From Coffea arabica (Eukaryota; Streptophyta; Magnoliopsida; Gentianales; Rubiaceae), in NCBI RefSeq assembly GCF_036785885.1, contig NC_092329.1, positions 2,108,001 to 2,172,000 of the forward strand: a stretch of DNA of 64,000 nt. Reading direction: 5' to 3'. Position 1 is the first letter of the stretch; every line of letters begins with the position of its first letter. Positions 1 to 19,326 of the stretch are shown in pieces. Under the pieces are notes generated by a model. The model was not told where the DNA came from and did not search any database. It saw nothing but the letters and a program-made list of their open reading frames with translations. Position numbers and translations under genes: made by a program.

Positions 1-2833
<2,833 letters not shown>

Positions 2834-3705
2834 TGCAATATCCTCGACTGTGTATTGTGGGTGTGATGACTCAACTGTAGAGATGCTCGATTGTTCATTT
2901 GATTGCACTATACTATACTATTATATTATGCAGACACATACTAGTGGGAGATGATACCTACAACCTGTGAACAATACGCAAGACAAGGGAGGCGGCCGAA
3001 TCGTCCGGTAACGGGGGGCGTGCGAATTGGAAGGAATATTCTTTTGATTCAATGCCTTCTCATCTCGGCAGTTTTCACCTCACCACCCACTGGATGGATA
3101 GTGTTTTGGTCATTATCCGTCCGAATCAGTAGGCAGAAATTAATAATAATGTCAAATCTACGACAAAATCTTCCAACCAATCTGCCATTTGTCGCGACTA
3201 TGACCAAAACGCAACGCTACAACAATAACAAGCAACGGACATTTGGCTGGTTAGTTAAGGTGTCAGCAGTACTCAGCTACCAACTCTTACCCTTCTGATT
3301 TGTTTCTTTCATCTCTTTTTTTTTTTTTTTTGCGGCTGGGTGGTGCCGATAGATAGAGTGAAAACCCTCAAAATAGAGAGTAATTATTGGCTGCTTTTGA
3401 AACTTTTGCAAATCTGATGGAGGTGAAATCATTATTACAATCCATGATAGGCAGCAGGCAGGACTAATGGTTTTTATCATTGATGCCAAACTTTGAAAAT
3501 TCAAGGATCACTCCTGGCTAAAAGTAACTCGCATATATCTCCTATTGTATTATTCAAATCCAGGAAATTGTAACTCGCATATAACTCCTAAAAGTAGAGT
3601 AAATTCAATCAAAGCGACAACCAACCCCTTGAAAATTTATTCAATACATTTAACATCGTCACAATTACAGTACGTCTTCAGTCTTCATCTTGTCTAAAAC
3701 TTATT
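2834..3705. other. Intergenic region upstream of the ADH gene
   Basis: This is the 5' flank of the minus-strand ADH-like gene. It holds poly-T/A tracts (around 3316-3331) and no convincing reading frame on either strand. A short upstream ORF relative to the ADH start is at 2898-2830 and is discussed in the findings. No clear TATA box could be assigned. Confidence 0.5.
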
Positions 3706-3992
3706 TTACTGAAGGTAGGCTTGACCGGTGATATCAGTGTCACGATCACCAGAGGAAGGTGGGGGCTTTTTGTAGTGGCTTCATCTGGACCATCTGCACT
3801 TTGGGTAGAGCTAGCGGGTGGATTTCCAGTGGGTCTATTGGGCTGGCCCTCTTCTTTTCCGTACAACCCACCACCATATGCTTCCCTCTGAACGGGTTCC
3901 ATGCCAGAAATATATGGAGGTTGATGCCTCTGGCCCGCCTCCTCCTCCTCCTCCTCCTCATTCTTTCTTGGTTTCTCTTCTTTTTTCTCCAT
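3706..3992 (-). CDS. Small plant-specific Glu-rich protein, frame disrupted
   Basis: Short, hydrophilic, probably disordered protein that I recognise as a conserved plant family without being able to give it a name or function. The first in-frame ATG is at 3992-3990 (MEKKEEKPRK), followed by a Glu run and the conserved-looking segments REAYGGGLYGKEEG and ASSTQSADGPDEATTK. The expected C-terminal end PPPSSGDRDTDITGQAYLQ is present and ends with TAA at 3708-3706, but in the neighbouring frame. The switch occurs at a five-base A run (minus strand; T run 3767-3771 on plus); a sixth A would restore continuity. So this is a recent frameshift, a base-calling error in a homopolymer, or an unusual splice. 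The frame stays open upstream of 3992 without another ATG, so a 5' exon is possible. The coding call rests on the two conserved halves. Confidence 0.5.
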
Positions 3993-4151
3993 TTGCAGCC
4001 TCAAATTTTCTGCTCGGGTGACACTGATTTCCTTCCTGCCTACTAAAAATGGGAGTCCACAGATTGATTTTTGTACTGCTTACTACTTTAGTGTGGACTT
4101 GACACATATCGTCCTGCACGAAACGTGGAAGAGTCTGGGGTATGGTATACT

Positions 4152-4582
4152 TAGGGCCGCAAATGAATCGAATCGCTCGCGAGCAGCTCGACTCGAGTTC
4201 GATATTGATCGAGTTCGAGCTGGCTCGAATCGAAATCAACTAGAACTCGAGCTTAAAATATTAAGCCATATTTTTTTTATTTTAAGTATATATTTTTTTA
4301 TATTTTTTTATTTTAAGTATATATTTTTTTATATTTTTTTAATTTTAATAGTAAAATTACATATATATCCTTAATATTTTATTATTTATTAAGAAAAAAA
4401 TATTATTTTATTTATTTTTTTAAAAATAAAATAATTATTTTTTATTTTTTTTCGAGCTCGAACTTGAGCTTGAAATTGTCAGCTCGTCGAGTTCGAGTTC
4501 GAGTTCGAGTTCAATAAAATTATGTCGAGATTTGACTCGATTAGATCAAAACTCGACTCGATTCGGCTCGTTTGCAACCCTA
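4152..4582. mobile_element. MITE, about 430 bp, CGAGCTCGAA-rich ends
   Basis: The left end TAGGGCCGCAAATGAATCGA and the inverted right end TAGGGTTGCAAACGAGCCGA are clear terminal inverted repeats, followed by CTCGA/TCGAG-rich subterminal sequence. The core is AT-rich and holds a tandemly repeated stretch of about 30 bp (around 4269-4340). There is no coding capacity. A clean target-site duplication is not visible; both flanks share GGTATA. Probably a non-autonomous hAT- or Mutator-type element. Confidence 0.75.
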
Positions 4583-5287
4583 CGGGTATAGCACGTATGG
4601 CTTAGAAGGATAGCTTCAAGAGAAAAGGAAGAAACCGTGTAACAACCACCCAAAAAAAAAAAGAAGAAGATAATTAGTGGGCAGCTAAAATGCTTGCATT
4701 GATTAACTTTCTAAGGTAAATATGAAGGTTAGATTAGATGATTACGAAGATAATTATTGGACAGCTAAAATTGAGAATGGTTGCATTGATTAGCTTTCCA
4801 AGCTAAATAAAATACTACTATAAATAAATTTGGGGTGCTTGGAAATTGGGGTACTTATTAAATAATTAATAATGGTGCTTGTGTGATGACTTAGTGACAC
4901 GCTGGCTGCGCTTTACATATCATGATCTATCAAGTTAACACCCAACTCGATTGGGCCCTTGCTCCTTTCTTCTTCTTCTTCCTTTTAACCAATCCATCGA
5001 TCGCCAACTGCCAGAATATTTTTTGACAGAAGCTAAGTATTGTGTTAGTATATTCTGGTCTTTTCTGTTAAATTTTTCTGTTTTTATTTTCTGTTAATTA
5101 GTGACTGCTAGCTACAACTTAGAAAGAACCAGCCTGCCTCCAACAAGCAATACCTTGTAGTGTGGTAAGTCGTAATTACCTGATGAATTCGACCAAACCA
5201 ATCCACAGTCCAGAGTTCAAACCAAAAGTTTCGATAACTCCAACGTTGAACTGAAAATTAAGAAGCCAAATCTGGGTGGCAGACTTT
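4583..5287. other. Intergenic, nothing recognised
   Basis: AT-rich DNA with short poly-A and (TTC)n tracts. Two similar stretches around 4670-4710 and 4745-4800 share wording such as GGACAGCTAAAAT and GCATTGATTA and look like a degenerate local duplication. No gene or RNA seen. Confidence 0.5.
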
Positions 5288-5976
5288 AGGGTCTGTTTAA
5301 TAACATACAAAGGTGCTGAAATTGAATCTTTTCAGACATTCAGATGTTTTGAGTGTTTGATAAATGAAAATTCATCTGCTGAATTTGTTAAGCAGTGCTG
5401 AACTTGTGTGTATTTTTTTCAGCACAAAAATCCTAACTAAATGCTTAATTCTGATAAGAATCAATAGAATTACTTCAACTTTTTTATCTTATCTACCAAA
5501 TCTACCTTTTTTTTAGTGTAAGCAGGAGGATTCGAACCTGAGACCTCTTGCTTACACTCCCTCCCCCCCTCCCATCTACCAAATCTACCCTTATTTATTA
5601 ATTATGTTCAAAATTCTTATCTAATTAAACAATCTGATACTCTCTAACTAACGGTTTTTAGTTTCAATTTTCTTTCTTTTTAATGACTTTCACATCTTTT
5701 CCATACTTCTCATATAATATATTTCATCTTTTATATTAATTTGATTTAAAAATAAATATTGTCATTTTCATACCTAATAATTTTAAGTTAATTAAATCAT
5801 AGGTTCTATTTCTTTTTTAAATGAAAATATATAAGGGCTAAATTGTCAAATTAAACTTATTAAGCATTCAGTTATAAATATTTAAAATTCGGACATTCAT
5901 ATATTTCTTTTCAATATTTAAAATTCAGCAAATTAATTATTTCAGTATTCAGATTCAATTTTATTAAACGAAACCT
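5288..5976. mobile_element. hAT-like MITE (host of a nested SINE fragment)
   Basis: The left end AGGGTCTGTTTAATAA pairs with the right end TTATTAAACGAAACCT as imperfect terminal inverted repeats, and both are followed by TTGAATCT-type subterminal repeats. The interior is AT-rich and noncoding. A clear target-site duplication was not found, so the exact ends are uncertain. Confidence 0.6.
5507..5573 (-). mobile_element. 67-bp SINE-derived insertion with 16-bp target-site duplication
   Basis: An insertion with a poly-T start (poly-A tail on the minus strand) sits between two exact copies of ATCTACCAAATCTACC (5491-5506 and 5574-5589). Read on the minus strand it carries GGTTCGAATCC, a tRNA T-loop / Pol III B-box sequence, flanked by inverted arms AGTGTAAGCA. 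The duplication and tail indicate LINE-mediated retroposition of a very short tRNA-like transcript. Confidence 0.75.
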
Positions 5977-6024
5977 TAAATTAATTATGTGAACCTTTAA
6001 TCCAAATCTTTGCCATAGATAAAA

Positions 6025-7104
6025 GGGATAATTTCAGATACCTCCCCTGAGGTTTCTGACAGTCTCACTCTCCTCCCTTGTGGTTTGAAAAATATCACAA
6101 ACCTCCCCTGTCAGAATTTAGGTCTCATTTCTTACCTCATCATGGCCAAAAAAACTTAAATACCCTCAAAAGTCAGCTAATGTTTCGTGATTATCAGGAC
6201 AAATACATTCCAACTCACGTAATTATTTTTTTCTACGCTCTATCTAATCTCCCTTTTACATGTATACATAGTCAAATAACTAACACCTAACATGATCTAC
6301 ACTTTTTTAACACCTAGCCATTTCAAATTTATGCGTACCATTACACTACCTTTTATAAATATATACAGTCAAGTAACTAACATCTAATATAATGTATATA
6401 TTTGTAAATTGATTGTACCTCATAGATCACCCCGTGTAAGATGTTTATAGGCAAATTAATATTAGTCATATAGATAAAATTACATACCCACTGCAGCTTG
6501 TAAGGAGATACACAAGTGGGTCAAAACACCATTAACCATTCCAAATGTATACATTCCACTGCACTATGCATATTGCTGCGATGACTAATTGCAATATGCA
6601 TGTGAACAAATAACTGTATGTTCAATAATTTCTATGCATCGTACTTGGTCGATAACACGGTGTACATTATTTCAACCAGATTGTACATTCACTAAGTATT
6701 TATATACATGCTACTTATTGAAATAAACTACCTCTCTACTAAATATTTAATGCACTCTCATAAGCACTAATGGTTGATTTAATATGCAATTGGAACAAAT
6801 AACCATATAGTAAAAGCTTTGGATATAATATTTTTGTATCTGAAATTATCCCTTTTTCTAATTTATTTTTGGTTTTTATTAGTTTTCATTATTTCACTAA
6901 TATAACTTGTACACTTATCTCAGGAGCATTTATGGAAACAAAATTCCCTCTCTTTCCTGAAAATACTTTTGTATGTTCACTTTTGACATCATGGGCTGAT
7001 TTTGTTATAAAATCCTAAACCTCAGGGGAGGTTTGTGATATTTTTAAAACCACAGGAGAGGAGAGTGAGACTGTCAGAAACCTCGAGGTTTCTGAAATTA
7101 TCCC
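6025..7104. mobile_element. Mutator-like MITE copy 1, 9-bp TSD
   Basis: The element begins GGGATAATTTCAG and ends with the inverse CTGAAATTATCCC. The terminal inverted repeats run for roughly 90 bp, including the segment around CAGTCTCACTCTCCTCCC. It is flanked by an exact 9-bp target-site duplication TAGATAAAA (6016-6024 and 7105-7113). Long TIRs plus a 9-bp duplication are typical of Mutator-like elements. The interior has no transposase, so it is non-autonomous. A second copy with its own duplication is at 41720-42775. Confidence 0.92.
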
Positions 7105-7460
7105 TAGATAAAATGGTAATGATGCTAATGCACGTGGCGTATTCCCTTTTCATTTGCCGTTCGGCCAGAACTTACTTAAGGTGAGGGAACACAAAAAGTA
7201 ATGAATTAAGCGGCGCCCTTTCCTTCCTGTACTAAGCATAAACAGATCATCATCCACATGCAGATGCAGCAGCGTGACAAGTCCCATTTAAGTTAGCTGC
7301 TGCCAAGATGTCCCAACCAGCTGGATTTATTCGCGGATCCAGTCCCCTGCTGTCCACGGCCAAAACACAAAATACCACGACTTCCCCGGTTCCCCCCCAA
7401 GCGCCCTGCCCCCTCGTGCGTCTCTAATTTATTTCCCTAACCGCGTAATTGTCTTCCCTT

Positions 7461-7466
7461 TATAAA
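7461..7466 (+). promoter_or_regulatory. TATA box of the DUF241 gene
   Basis: TATAAA within CCTTTATAAACCTCC, 62 bp before the ATG at 7528, followed by a pyrimidine-rich leader. Position and context fit a core promoter with a short 5' UTR. Confidence 0.6.
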
Positions 7467-7527
7467 CCTCCCCACCCCACACCTCTATCTCTCGTTCACT
7501 CGCAGAACAGAAACTCAGCAAACCAAA

Positions 7528-8484
7528 ATGCCCTCTAAAATGGTGGCCAACTTCAGAAGATCCCTTTCATTTCCAAACCAACCGGGCTCTTCTTCTTCTT
7601 CTTCTTCTTCCCCAAAATTGCCCAAAAAGGCCTACCACGTTAGATCTACCAGCCTTCCCTGTCGATCGCACCCCTTGGTTTCTCAGCTCAGAGATGAGAT
7701 CAATGAGCTCAAATCATGGGCATCTTCTTCTAAACCCGATAACCACCGCACCTCAGCCTGGCTCTGTGAGGGCTTGAGCCAGCTCACGAATGTCCAAGAA
7801 TCCCTGGATGATCTCCTTCAGCTCCCTCAGGCTCGCGAATCTTTGTGCCCCAACCATGATTTGATAGAAAAGTTTCTAGACGACTTTCTGAGCTTGGTCG
7901 ATGTTTATGGGATTTTCCAAACATTGCTTTTAACGTTAAAACAAGAGCATTTGGCGGCACAGGTGGCTGTAAGAAAAAGAGATGATTCTAAGACAGCTTT
8001 ATACTTCAAAAATTTGAAAAAAGTTGCTAAAGATTTCGGCCAGCTCGAGTCCTCCGTCCAGTCCATTGCCGGTCGACAATTAGTCATATTATCCCCACCA
8101 GCGCCAGCAGCTGCTGAGGAAGATGCTGAGATTGCTCGAGTTCTCAGGGACGCCATCCAGGTTACGGCTTCCATTTCGGTTGTACTTTTCAATGGGCTCT
8201 CGGTTTCCTTGGCATTTCGGAAACCATCATGTTTAGGCTTGATCAGCTTGGTGAAGAGTAGCAAAAAAATAGCTATCGTTAAAGGCGGCATTCAAGAATT
8301 TCAACAAGTTAGTTTTCAGAACTTATGGGGATTGCAAAGAAAGGGTGAAGAGGAGTTGAAATTGACGTTAAAGATAATGCATGAATTGGAGGATTGTATC
8401 CGTGGGATTGGGAGCGGTGGGGAGAGAGTGTTTAGGAGTTTAATCAGCACCAGGGTTTCACTCCTCAACGTTGTCACACACTAA
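7528..8484 (+). CDS. DUF241 (BYPASS1-like) protein
   Basis: Intronless gene of 318 codons encoding a plant-specific DUF241 protein, the superfamily that includes BYPASS1-related proteins; the molecular activity is not known. Hallmarks are the basic N-terminal segment FRRSLSFPN, the signature YHVRSTSLPCRSHPLVSQL near residues 36-54, helical segments with LTNVQESLDDLLQLPQ and FLDDFLSLVDVYGIFQ, a hydrophobic stretch ITASISVVLFNGLSVSL-like near residue 215, and the closing FRSLISTRVSLLNVVTH. Length is normal for the family. Start 7528 is the first ATG; family members often begin at the fourth following codon (MVANFRRSLSFPN, 7540), so either is possible. A TATA box lies 62 bp upstream. A serine-codon (TCT)n run at 7588-7608 is length-variable sequence. 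A related but truncated gene lies at 32492-33223. Confidence 0.95.
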   Translation: MPSKMVANFRRSLSFPNQPGSSSSSSSSPKLPKKAYHVRSTSLPCRSHPLVSQLRDEINELKSWASSSKPDNHRTSAWLCEGLSQLTNVQESLDDLLQLPQARESLCPNHDLIEKFLDDFLSLVDVYGIFQTLLLTLKQEHLAAQVAVRKRDDSKTALYFKNLKKVAKDFGQLESSVQSIAGRQLVILSPPAPAAAEEDAEIARVLRDAIQVTASISVVLFNGLSVSLAFRKPSCLGLISLVKSSKKIAIVKGGIQEFQQVSFQNLWGLQRKGEEELKLTLKIMHELEDCIRGIGSGGERVFRSLISTRVSLLNVVTH

Positions 8485-8877
8485 TATTAGTTAAGTCGAA
8501 CGCTTGAATATATTTCAAGAAGCAGCCATTCTTGCATTAGAAATTAAGGTGCAATAGTACATAGTACTAATTAACTTGTTCTGTTTATATCTTTTTTTCT
8601 CCCTTTCTGTTTCTGTCAAAAAATTGTCTTATGTTAACTCCACCTAGAAAGATTAGGAAGTTCTGACCAAATCGTGTCCATGCCGTGGCACATCTACGTG
8701 TACAATAGTGATGAATACGGTAAACTAATCAAAAAATGACTTGTCAAAATGAAATCTTTTCAGTTTTTCTTCGTCCTGGCTGAGAAACCATCTGTGACCT
8801 CCTTTACACTACTGGTACAGGTTGGTTCTACCTCCACCTCCTCTCCTATTATTGGCAAACTTGACAAATTGAAAGCG

Positions 8878-9022
8878 ACAAAAACTTGGGTAGATCTAAT
8901 CTTAAACATCTTATTATCCAAATTTTATCACACCTTTAATTCTTGAGTTGACGAGATGGTGTAATAAAATTTGAATCACATGATCTACAATGGACCACGT
9001 CTATCCAAGTGTTTGCTATTGA
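8878..9022. mobile_element. Foldback MITE, about 145 bp
   Basis: The left arm beginning ACTTGGGTAGATC and continuing to CAAATTTTATCACACC is mirrored by the right arm, whose reverse complement reads ACTTGGATAGACG and then CAAATTTTATTACACC. Almost the whole segment folds on itself with small gaps. No protein is encoded. Target-site duplication not resolved. Confidence 0.6.
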
Positions 9023-10224
9023 AAGCGGCTACGGGACATCATGTATAGTACACTTTACCTTATTGTGTCATGGATGCATGTCAAAAATTAAAAATTTTCA
9101 GATTCCATATTTTTGGAGAACTAGCAGATAAAGATTGATACATTTTCACCTGAAAAGATGATGCAAATCCATAACAAGTACTAGCATATGGCCAACTATC
9201 GACCTCGGAATGGCGAAAATCTGTTAATTGGGAGTAACCAATCACCTGCAGTTTGCATCATATGAACCATTTTTGTTTGTAATCATTACGGTGTATTCCA
9301 TTCATGCCACTAATGCAATTCTTCTTCTTTTTTTTTGTTGGGTTTTGTTTTAAGAACAATGAAATGGTCCTTTTTATTTATCAATAATTGTCAAAATACA
9401 TAAATTCTTGATTTATGGCAGAACCTGTAGGCTTATGTATAAAATAGTGGGCATGACAATTGACACATCATTTTCAATGAAAACCTCTTCTTGATTTTCT
9501 ACATTTTGATCCTGTTAGTATTCCATCGTTTCATCCCTCATGCTGTTAACATCTAATAAACATACAGTCTGGATCAATTGGTATAAGAAATCTGGTTCGG
9601 TTAGTGCCAGTACCTTAGCGTTGTAGATGCAAGGCTAATTTTCATCCAGTAATAGTAGTATTGCCAAATTATATTCAGAAGAAGAAAACAAGAAGAGGCT
9701 GTAAAAAGGATCTTAGCCAAATGTTTAACGGTGTCAACAATAATCGACAATCCAGCATCACCATGCACGCATTGAGACATGCAGCCTGACGTATGGAACT
9801 GGATCCGTCAGAAGTCAGAAGAGAGGCAAGGCGACAACCAAAATAATTGTAAACAAAAAAAAAAAAAAACAAAAGTTTACTAATTAAATTGTGCATGAGC
9901 GTTTGGATTAGCATATCGAGGCAACAAAGCGACGTACGTGCACATGATTGGCTGTGGTTCTCCATAATTGTACACTCGATTGATGCTCATTATGAGAACG
10001 TACTCTTTAAATAAATATGTATTACAGGCTGATTGAACCCTCCTGGTGTTTCTGCTAGAAATTTCAATAATGATAATGATTTTATGTAATCATTTCCTTC
10101 ATAATTCATAAAAAGGTCCTTTCATCATAACACATTCTTTTCAAGGGACCAAAGATGAATTGGCATTGCCTTAAATCTGCCCCGCTAATACAACTTGCAT
10201 TTGTTTATCAGATTTGTCAAGGCT
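9023..10224. other. Intergenic, nothing recognised
   Basis: AT-rich DNA with several poly-A/T tracts. Short open frames here have no recognisable protein character. No RNA gene or repeat with defined ends was seen. Confidence 0.5.
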
Positions 10225-10241
10225 GACCATGTTCAGTTTTC

Positions 10242-10437
10242 GCCTCTCATGAGCAACTCGGTTGGTCTCAGCAAGCCTCCTTAGGAGCTGGTGTCCAGTG
10301 CCCGCAAGGGTTCGAGTCCCGTGATTATCGTGTTCGGGGGGATGGGGCCTCTCCTCCCGGGCTAGAGTGGGATTAGTCGGACCCGTAAGAATTGACCCGA
10401 ACACCCACTTCATCAGCAAAAAAAAAAAAAAAAAAAA
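10242..10437 (+). mobile_element. tRNA-derived SINE with 17-bp target-site duplication
   Basis: The 196-bp element lies between exact copies of GACCATGTTCAGTTTTC (10225-10241 and 10438-10454) and ends in a run of about 19 A. Its head resembles a tRNA gene: a possible A-box region around GAGCAACTCGGTTGGTC and a strong B box in GGGTTCGAGTCCC. The body is GC-rich compared with the surroundings. The intact duplication and long A tail indicate fairly recent LINE-assisted retroposition. Confidence 0.93.
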
Positions 10438-10454
10438 GACCATGTTCAGTTTTC

Positions 10455-13400
10455 TCATCATGGTTTTTATCATAATATGATGTTTATAGTAGTATCTCCC
10501 TAAAAACTGTTGGCTCAGTTATAAAGTTGGATTACAGCTGGGAATAAATATTTGATTGGTCTATATATAAGTCGAAGAATGTCCTATCTTTTGATTTCTT
10601 CCCTGGAGGACCAAAATTGTGAAGTCTGTCATCAAGACAGCCCTCATCCTGCCCACTAGAAAGTACAGGTTGCTTCTCTTCTCACGCACACCAATATCAG
10701 GGTTGACTAACGATTTTTATTGCATCTAATCACGTTTTTTATTTCATAAATATCCAATTCTAAAAAAAAATTTCAAATGATCTCCAATCCAAACAAACCC
10801 GATCTATAGAACTTAAATAATACTTTCATAGTTTAATTTTGCACCAATATTTTTTCCATTATCACGTGAGAGGAGTGAGTGATTTTTCTTTATTTAAAAA
10901 ATTTTGTAATTATGGGGATAAAATTTAACAAGATCTATATCCATAAATATACAATAATTTTTGTATTATGTTAAGAATATTCATTTTTAAACACTATATT
11001 TGTCTTGAATGGTATAAAATATTAGGATTGACTAATGGTTTTAGAAACAAATAGACAAATTAATAGAAAAATAATATTAGAGGATAAAGTGCAAAATAAC
11101 TATACTTTAATGAGATTTATTGTAATTAATCCTTAGGTATTAATATCTTTTTGACATTTTTGTTACGCAACGTAAAACTGGTTAAACCTTAGAAAAGTTT
11201 TTGTGATTAATCCATTTTTAAATGGGGTACGTAGGTGGGACCATGTCAGCGGGGACCGAGCATTTTTGGTAGTCGCGGAATTTTGCCTCAAATTGGGGGT
11301 TGGTTGACAACTGACAATGGACAAGTCAGCCCTCCCTCATCCGCTGTGTCGCGTAGCAGATCCCAACAACTGTACACGGGGAAGTGGAGAGGGGGGAAGG
11401 GAGAGCATCAGCCGCACTACACAGCACCCAAAAAGACGAGCTGGATCTCACGTGGCTCATCTATCTCTTCACTCTTCTCTTTTTTTTTTTTTTTTTTTTT
11501 TTTAAAATGCGATAATTTTAGAAACCTCTCCTAGATTCTAACGCTTTCACTGTCACTTTCTCAAGATTTTTAAAATATTATTAACCTCCCTCGCACCAAT
11601 AATTTTGTAACAATTTATTCTAATTCAAAAAAAACTAATAAATAAAAATAATATTAGTGGTCAGATGATGGTTGAATTTTGAAACGAAAAATATCATCGA
11701 TCTAATTTATTATTTCACTTATGGGACAGTTATTTCACGTGATTAATTAAAAAAATCATCCTCGGCAACCAAAATGCAGTAGTAACTTTCGAGATTTAAC
11801 AAAACAAATTTTGTTATTACCTTAGGTTTTTTGTTATCACTACAATAATAAGAAGAAACAATGGAGCCAAAGTCTCCTCATGTCCAATTCCTTTTAATCG
11901 TCAAATACATCATTTCAAAAAAAAAAAAACTAGCCTAATATTGCAGCCTTTTTTTTAAAATGCCATTATTACTTTTTTTACATAATCAAATTATGGTTAA
12001 TTTAGTTTATAAACAGTTCAAGAACAAGTTTATAAACAACTCCATTATTTTTCATATTTAAATCCTATTATTTATCTATCAGGTACATCACATATCATTC
12101 TTTTTATTTGTCAAGTACATTACTAGAAAAAAAGTGCACCTACTACATTTTTTTTTTTTAAATACCAAGCTATGGTCAATTTAATTAGTAAATGTTTTAA
12201 TTGTTTCTCTCCACGAATGTGTGTAAGATATCCTAAGTTGTGAGGATGATGGAGTCATTTTATCATTAATGATGTGAGCATTGAGTGCCAAATTATCTTG
12301 ATTTTTTTAAAAAAATTTATTTATATGCTCGTGCCTCCTCTATGCCCTGTCCCGCCCAGCCCAGATTTCCATCCTTATTCCAACTTTTCGCGGCGCCGTG
12401 CGGGCTATTCTTCTACGGCTCGTCACTTTCCTTTAGCCATTTTAATTCAATTGAACCACCAAATAAAAACATAAATAGTAGAACATGGGAACGGGGGTAT
12501 TATGGTAAATTGGTTGGCCGGATAAAAAAGGCCTAGCTCTAAGCGGTAAGAACTTGAGTGAACCCGGTCCACCACCCACACGTAGACCTAGAGTTATGAG
12601 ATTTGCCACGTCATCTACACAAAAATATATTCTTGGAGAAAGCAGCATCTGCAAGGAATATGAATAGCCATTAGGGGTTCAAAAACTCATTTTCCTTTCC
12701 AACCCCAAAATCTGCATTTTTTCCTGACATACCGGAGAAACTTGTCCCTTAGTTCCATTAAAACCACCAAACCTACAGCCACCGCCTTTGTGTTCCCCCG
12801 GTGTCTTCTTTCTTTATCGTAGCACCTACGATTAGGATTTCGAATTGTTTTTAAGCCATATAAGTTTTGAGAAAAACCCACTTGTACACCCAATATTATT
12901 AAAACAAATAAATCAAAAGAAAAAGAAAGTATCAAAGATTAGGGGTTTAGAATTTTTTTCTTCTTCTTTTTGGAGATGATACAAAGCGAGGTGGAATTTG
13001 TTGAAGAAATGTTTGCACTGGAAAATTGCGTTGAGACTCGGATTTTGATTTCTACATATATGAGAAATGAAGGGGGGGGGAAAAAACCAAGAATAGAGAG
13101 ATTGGTGAGAAAGGTTAACCACAATTAAGTCAATTGAATATTTATTATGTGGCAAATTGTGTACTAATCGGTCTACAAAAGCGGCTGTAGACCGAGCCCA
13201 CACAAGTTTTTGCCTTTACAAATGCAATGATGTAAAAGTAGCCCTTAAACATCATTTTGTAATGACAAAAATACCCACTATAATTTCCCGCTTTCAATTT
13301 ACAAGGACAAGCCAAGAAAACAGGACACGTTTAGTATGAACTATGAAGTAGTACTAGTATGAATGGACAGAGGAGAGAATGGCGAAAAAGACGGAGAGAC

Positions 13401-14151
13401 TTTGTCTGCTGCAGAAAGTGGCAGAAAGCCTAACAAAAGGTAAGAGGTACAAGAGAGAAAAGGAAAAAACGGCAAACCGGGACAGCGATAGCTCCTCGTG
13501 TACACGCTACACACTAAAGTTTCATCATCATCATCATCATCATCATCAACCTCCTCATCATCATCATCATCATCATCGTGGCTTGGTATCTGGAAATCAC
13601 CCCACCATAACTGATAACCCCAGCCCTTTATCTAAATCTTCAAACCCTTGCCACCTCTAGAGCCCTCTGTCGCACGCACGCACTGCCTTGTCACTTTGTT
13701 GTTCTGTTCATCTATTCACACAAACACACACTTAAAAATTACAGTACTTACTAGTAGCAGTCCTACAAAACGCAAACTTTTAGTACCTTAAAACACGATG
13801 ATGGTTTGACTGTTTTAATACAACTCCCTTCTACTCTTATAGTACTACTACTATTAGCTGTATTTGTAGTATTTTTTTTATAAACTGATGTGCATATATT
13901 CATTTCTTTAATAAATTCCGAAACAAAATAAAGCATCCTCATTTTTTATATGTGATGCCACTGCTTACTCTTTTTTTCTACCTAGTATAAAGCTTAGCAG
14001 TTACTGACATATTACTGCTTCCTGGGTTAAAAGCGGATTGAAAAAGAGGAATCCCCTATTTTTGTTTTGGGAGTTTTTTTTTTTTTTTTTTTTTTGTCCT
14101 TTTTGTTTTTTTATAGTTAGTCGAGTCAACTCAACTCAACTCAACTGAGTT
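10455..14151. other. Gene-poor region upstream of BSK1
   Basis: AT-rich DNA with poly-T tracts (11479-11503, 14079-14095). A short stretch at 11508-11590 resembles one end of the Mutator-like MITE family (GATAATTTTAGAAACCTCTCC) without a partner end. A (CAT)n repeat lies at 13521-13577. No gene seen on either strand; the segment nearest 14152 is the likely BSK1 promoter and leader, but no TATA box could be fixed. Confidence 0.5.
13521..13577. repeat. (CAT)n microsatellite, two blocks
   Basis: Two runs of CAT units are separated by AACCTCCT. The apparent poly-His reading frame across it is an artefact of the repeat. Confidence 0.9.

Positions 14152-19326
<5,175 letters not shown>

Noticed and set aside
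10300-10335. Possible tRNA gene (GGGTTCGAGTCCC)
   Set aside because: The B box belongs to a SINE with A tail and target-site duplication; no acceptor stem or cloverleaf can be drawn. The similar words at 5530, 30612 and 33978 are likewise SINE-derived.
13379-13660. Poly-His reading frame
   Set aside because: Generated by the (CAT)n microsatellite; no start context or homology.
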